16,062 nucleotides of DNA from NCBI GenBank assembly GCA_036558305.1, contig DATBFX010000429.1, positions 1 to 16,062 of the forward strand, in the 5' to 3' direction. Below are positions 13,658-16,062 of the stretch, piece after piece. The translations under genes and the position numbers were made by a program. This DNA is from DATBFX01 sp036558305. Its GTDB lineage: Bacteria; Chloroflexota; Chloroflexia; Thermomicrobiales; UBA6265. Each line of letters starts with the position of its first letter. Position 1 is the first letter of the stretch. The notes below the pieces were generated by a model that was not told the origin of the DNA, searched no databases, and worked only from the letters and a program-made list of their open reading frames with translations.

Positions 13658-16062
13658 TCAGCGCCGAGCCTCCTCGGACGGAGAGCACCCCGTCCGAGGA
13701 GGCTCGGCGATTCGCAAGGGCCGCCGCCGATGCAGTCGGATCGTGAGCTCGCCGACCCCTCGACGCTCGGCGATCCGCTCGACCGGCGGTGCGAGTTCGG
13801 CCATCAACCGGAGGGTCACGTCGTTCGCCAGGAGATGCGCCTGAGCGGTCAGCGCGAGTTGAGCGCCGTGGGCGGTTTCGTCCGGGACCTCGGTCACCCA
13901 ATCGAGCGTCGTCGTCGCGGGAAACCGGACGGCGAAGTTGCGCGACGTCGGGTCGGGTGCGGCCACGGTGACGTAGCAGAGAAAATCGTCCTCGACGTCG
14001 GCCGGAAAACGCGCGGGCACCCGGCTGCTTCCCCAGCGCTGGTAGCGGTGACCGTAGAGGCGATTGACGACGTCGATCTCAGGGATCTCCTTGATCGCCT
14101 GGGCAAGCCGCCTTCGCATCTCCCGCGCGAGCGCGGTCTGATCGGTCGCATCGACGTGGGTGATGATGCCGTAGATGAGCGCCTGCACCATCCAATAACA
14201 GGTCCCGAACCGCGGCGGCGACCCGAAACCGGCGAAGTGCTGACTCCACTCGTGGGACGGCACGCCGTGGTTGTCGACGATCACGTCTGGTAACCAGCGT
14301 TCCCAGAGCGCCCGGCGCGCCCGCGCCTCGCCGAACGGCGTGTGCTCATCGAACCAGAGCGGCGCCGACTCCAACCCGACGGCGTTGTAGCGCGCCGCGT
14401 GGTGTTTCCAGGTCGGGTGCTCGGCGACGAGTTCCCGATGAAGCGCCGCGCCGTCGGGATTGGCGAACGGCAGGATCACGACGTTGACGGCGTCCCGTCG
14501 TGCTCGCCAGGTCGGATCGGTGGTCAGCCGTTCGGCCAGGAGGAAGGCGGCCGTCGTGCTCGCCACCTCGTTCGCGTGGTGCCGTCCGACGACGAAGAAG
14601 GTCGGTTTGCGGAGCGACAGCTTCGCGGACGACCAGCGGCTCGTGGGCATCGGCGCGACGACCTCTATGCCCCAAAGCGGCCGGCCCTGAAACGACTGCC
14701 CGATCTGCCGCATCGTGACGCCTGGTCGTTCCCTCAACCGCGCCAGGAGCGGCGGCAAGTCGTTTCCGAAGAGAATGCGATCGGCGGGCGGCCCTTCGGG
14801 CGAAGGCGGAATGCCGGCAAGACCGTCCTCAAGGACGGGAAGGTTGAGCGAGATCGACTCGGCAGCGCCGACGTGAATCGTGGTCGGCAGCGATGTTCCG
14901 TCGATCGGTGCGGCCGGCGTTCCGGCGGCGACGGCACGCAGGTGCGCCCCGACCGCGCTCGAATCGGAGCCGGGAGGGAGGTCCAGCGTGACGTCGAGAC
15001 CGGCCAGGCCTGCGGGACCGACCGCGAGCCCAGTCACCCTGACACCGGGCGTCGAGAGCGATCCCGGCGGCGCCTCCCGGCTCAGGCCGGTCAGCGCCAC
15101 GCGGGCGCGCGGCGCCTGTCCTGGAGTGACGTGGATGAATGGCAAGATGGCGCCCGGTCCGGTCAATTCGTCACCGCCGAGGCTCTTGCCGTACGCACCG
15201 AGCCAGTCGAGACTGCCGAAGTAGACGTCCTCGTGCAGGGCTTCGGCGGCCGAGTCGAGTTCTTCGCGCAGACCGAGCGGCTCGTTCGGCTCGCTGACCC
15301 AGGCGTCGATGCGGAGCGCCGCGAAGTAAGGTTGGTCGGCCAGGTGCGGCGGCCCACCGGCATCCTCACGGACGTGTTCGCCGACTCGGGGAAGAACGAC
15401 CTCCCGATACCAAACCCAGAAGCGGTCGCAGTCCGTCGGGACGTCGCGATCGAAGACGACGGCACCGCCGCGGGTCGCCTGGACCCCGCCGGTACTGACG
15501 AGAACGCTGCCGCGGGACGGATCGAGCGACAGGTAGGGAAGTTCGTACCAGCGCGGCGAGAACGAATCGCGCCAGATCGGGGAGCCGTCTCGGAAGGCGA
15601 CGGTCTCGTAGATCGCGCCGCCGGTGGTGGTTTGCTCGACCAGATCGACCGCGGCGAGCGGCAATCCGAGCGCCGAAGCGAGAAGTTCGTCGCCGGGATA
15701 GAGTTCTTGGAGCCACCGGATCGGCAGGTCGAGACGGGGTGGCGTGTCCTCCGTCGCCGGCACCGGCGCGTAGCGCAACTCGACCCGGTCGATCCCGCCG
15801 AGTCGGCTCAGGGCGGGGATCACGTCCTCCCGAACCCAGGACAACCCCGCTTTGTAGGCGGAGCGGACGCGGACCCTGACGTCACCGGTCCCAGGGAGCG
15901 CGGAGGCGACGAGGGCGGAAACCTCGGTCTCCAACGCCTGCCGGATCTCGGGTGACTCGCTGACGAGGACGAGCAGGTCGATTGGTGCCTCCCCGGTCCC
16001 GGCCACGACCGGGATCAGCTCGTCGCGAACGAGATCGCGCACGCGGTCGACTTCCCACCGCT
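13658..16062 (-). CDS. M14 family zinc carboxypeptidase (5' end beyond window)
   Basis: At least 794 residues are visible, from GTG 16042 to the stop at 13658. The frame remains open to the right edge (WEVDR precedes the GTG), so the true start is probably outside the window. A ~470-residue N-terminal region without a recognised domain precedes an M14 metallocarboxypeptidase domain. There H489 and E492 form the HxxE zinc motif in GRHHANE, NPDG (528-531) matches the conserved loop, and H592 in IVDNHGVPSHEW is the likely third zinc ligand. M14 enzymes remove C-terminal residues or cut amide bonds in peptides and peptidoglycan stems. The large N-terminal part is well beyond a typical ~300-residue catalytic domain. 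The last ~16 codons are formed by a perfect inverted repeat. The family is firm and the substrate unknown. Confidence 0.85.
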   Translation of the reverse strand, partial: RWEVDRVRDLVRDELIPVVAGTGEAPIDLLVLVSESPEIRQALETEVSALVASALPGTGDVRVRVRSAYKAGLSWVREDVIPALSRLGGIDRVELRYAPVPATEDTPPRLDLPIRWLQELYPGDELLASALGLPLAAVDLVEQTTTGGAIYETVAFRDGSPIWRDSFSPRWYELPYLSLDPSRGSVLVSTGGVQATRGGAVVFDRDVPTDCDRFWVWYREVVLPRVGEHVREDAGGPPHLADQPYFAALRIDAWVSEPNEPLGLREELDSAAEALHEDVYFGSLDWLGAYGKSLGGDELTGPGAILPFIHVTPGQAPRARVALTGLSREAPPGSLSTPGVRVTGLAVGPAGLAGLDVTLDLPPGSDSSAVGAHLRAVAAGTPAAPIDGTSLPTTIHVGAAESISLNLPVLEDGLAGIPPSPEGPPADRILFGNDLPPLLARLRERPGVTMRQIGQSFQGRPLWGIEVVAPMPTSRWSSAKLSLRKPTFFVVGRHHANEVASTTAAFLLAERLTTDPTWRARRDAVNVVILPFANPDGAALHRELVAEHPTWKHHAARYNAVGLESAPLWFDEHTPFGEARARRALWERWLPDVIVDNHGVPSHEWSQHFAGFGSPPRFGTCYWMVQALIYGIITHVDATDQTALAREMRRRLAQAIKEIPEIDVVNRLYGHRYQRWGSSRVPARFPADVEDDFLCYVTVAAPDPTSRNFAVRFPATTTLDWVTEVPDETAHGAQLALTAQAHLLANDVTLRLMAELAPPVERIAERRGVGELTIRLHRRRPLRIAEPPRTGCSPSEEARR
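13663..13708. terminator. Bidirectional hairpin terminator between convergent genes
   Basis: A perfect 19-bp inverted repeat (13663-13681 and 13690-13708) has an 8-nt loop. It begins 9 nt after the SIMPL stop and lies inside the last codons of the M14 gene. There is no U-tract on either strand. The stem strength and the convergent position favour a terminator. Confidence 0.65.

Noticed and set aside
14342..15955. A 537-codon plus-strand open frame
   Set aside because: It is antisense to the M14 carboxypeptidase, whose zinc motifs are intact, and has low-complexity composition.

Overview
The window is GC-rich, with dense genes and strong C/G bias at third codon positions. The protein types suggest a Chloroflexota bacterium, most plausibly Thermomicrobia-like: a PQQ-type beta-propeller with a YRGN...RTG leader, a large LuxR-type ATPase regulator, secreted SnoaL-like proteins, and signal peptides ending in AQDATP. 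This placement is inferred from protein style. No rRNA, tRNA or other phylogenetic marker is present.

Layout. Bases 23-2735 (+) hold an exported beta-propeller protein and an M20 metallopeptidase. Bases 2802-4200 (+) hold two tandem copies of a small module: a ~95-residue protein with a DUF5678-like pattern followed by a retropepsin-like aspartic protease. In copy 1 the two genes overlap by 76 nt. In copy 2 the protease is broken by a ~104-nt deletion. Bases 4260-4784 (+) encode an HNH endonuclease domain flanked by membrane segments. Bases 4862-9580 (-) read, in transcription order, a LuxR/ATPase regulator, a secreted SnoaL-like protein, and a secreted SnoaL plus double-cupin protein. Bases 9581-9997 have no convincing gene but carry two divergent promoter-like sequences, a small palindrome and a REP-like hairpin. 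Bases 9998-11692 (-) encode a PA-domain M28 peptidase-like protein, divergent from a LigB-type extradiol dioxygenase (11901-12764, +). A secreted SIMPL-domain protein (12892-13653, +) converges with an M14 carboxypeptidase (- strand, open at the right window edge). A perfect 19-bp hairpin lies at that junction.

How the parts may work together. Four peptidase families occur here (M20, clan AA aspartic, M28, M14), but they are on different strands and show no sign of one operon. The LuxR-SnoaL-SnoaL/cupin set is the best candidate for a functional unit: a sensor-regulator followed on the same strand by two exported small-molecule-binding proteins. The tandem small-protein/aspartic-protease modules are the most unusual feature. 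Their fixed gene order, close coupling and duplication-with-decay resemble a two-component addiction or regulatory module, but no function is shown by sequence alone.
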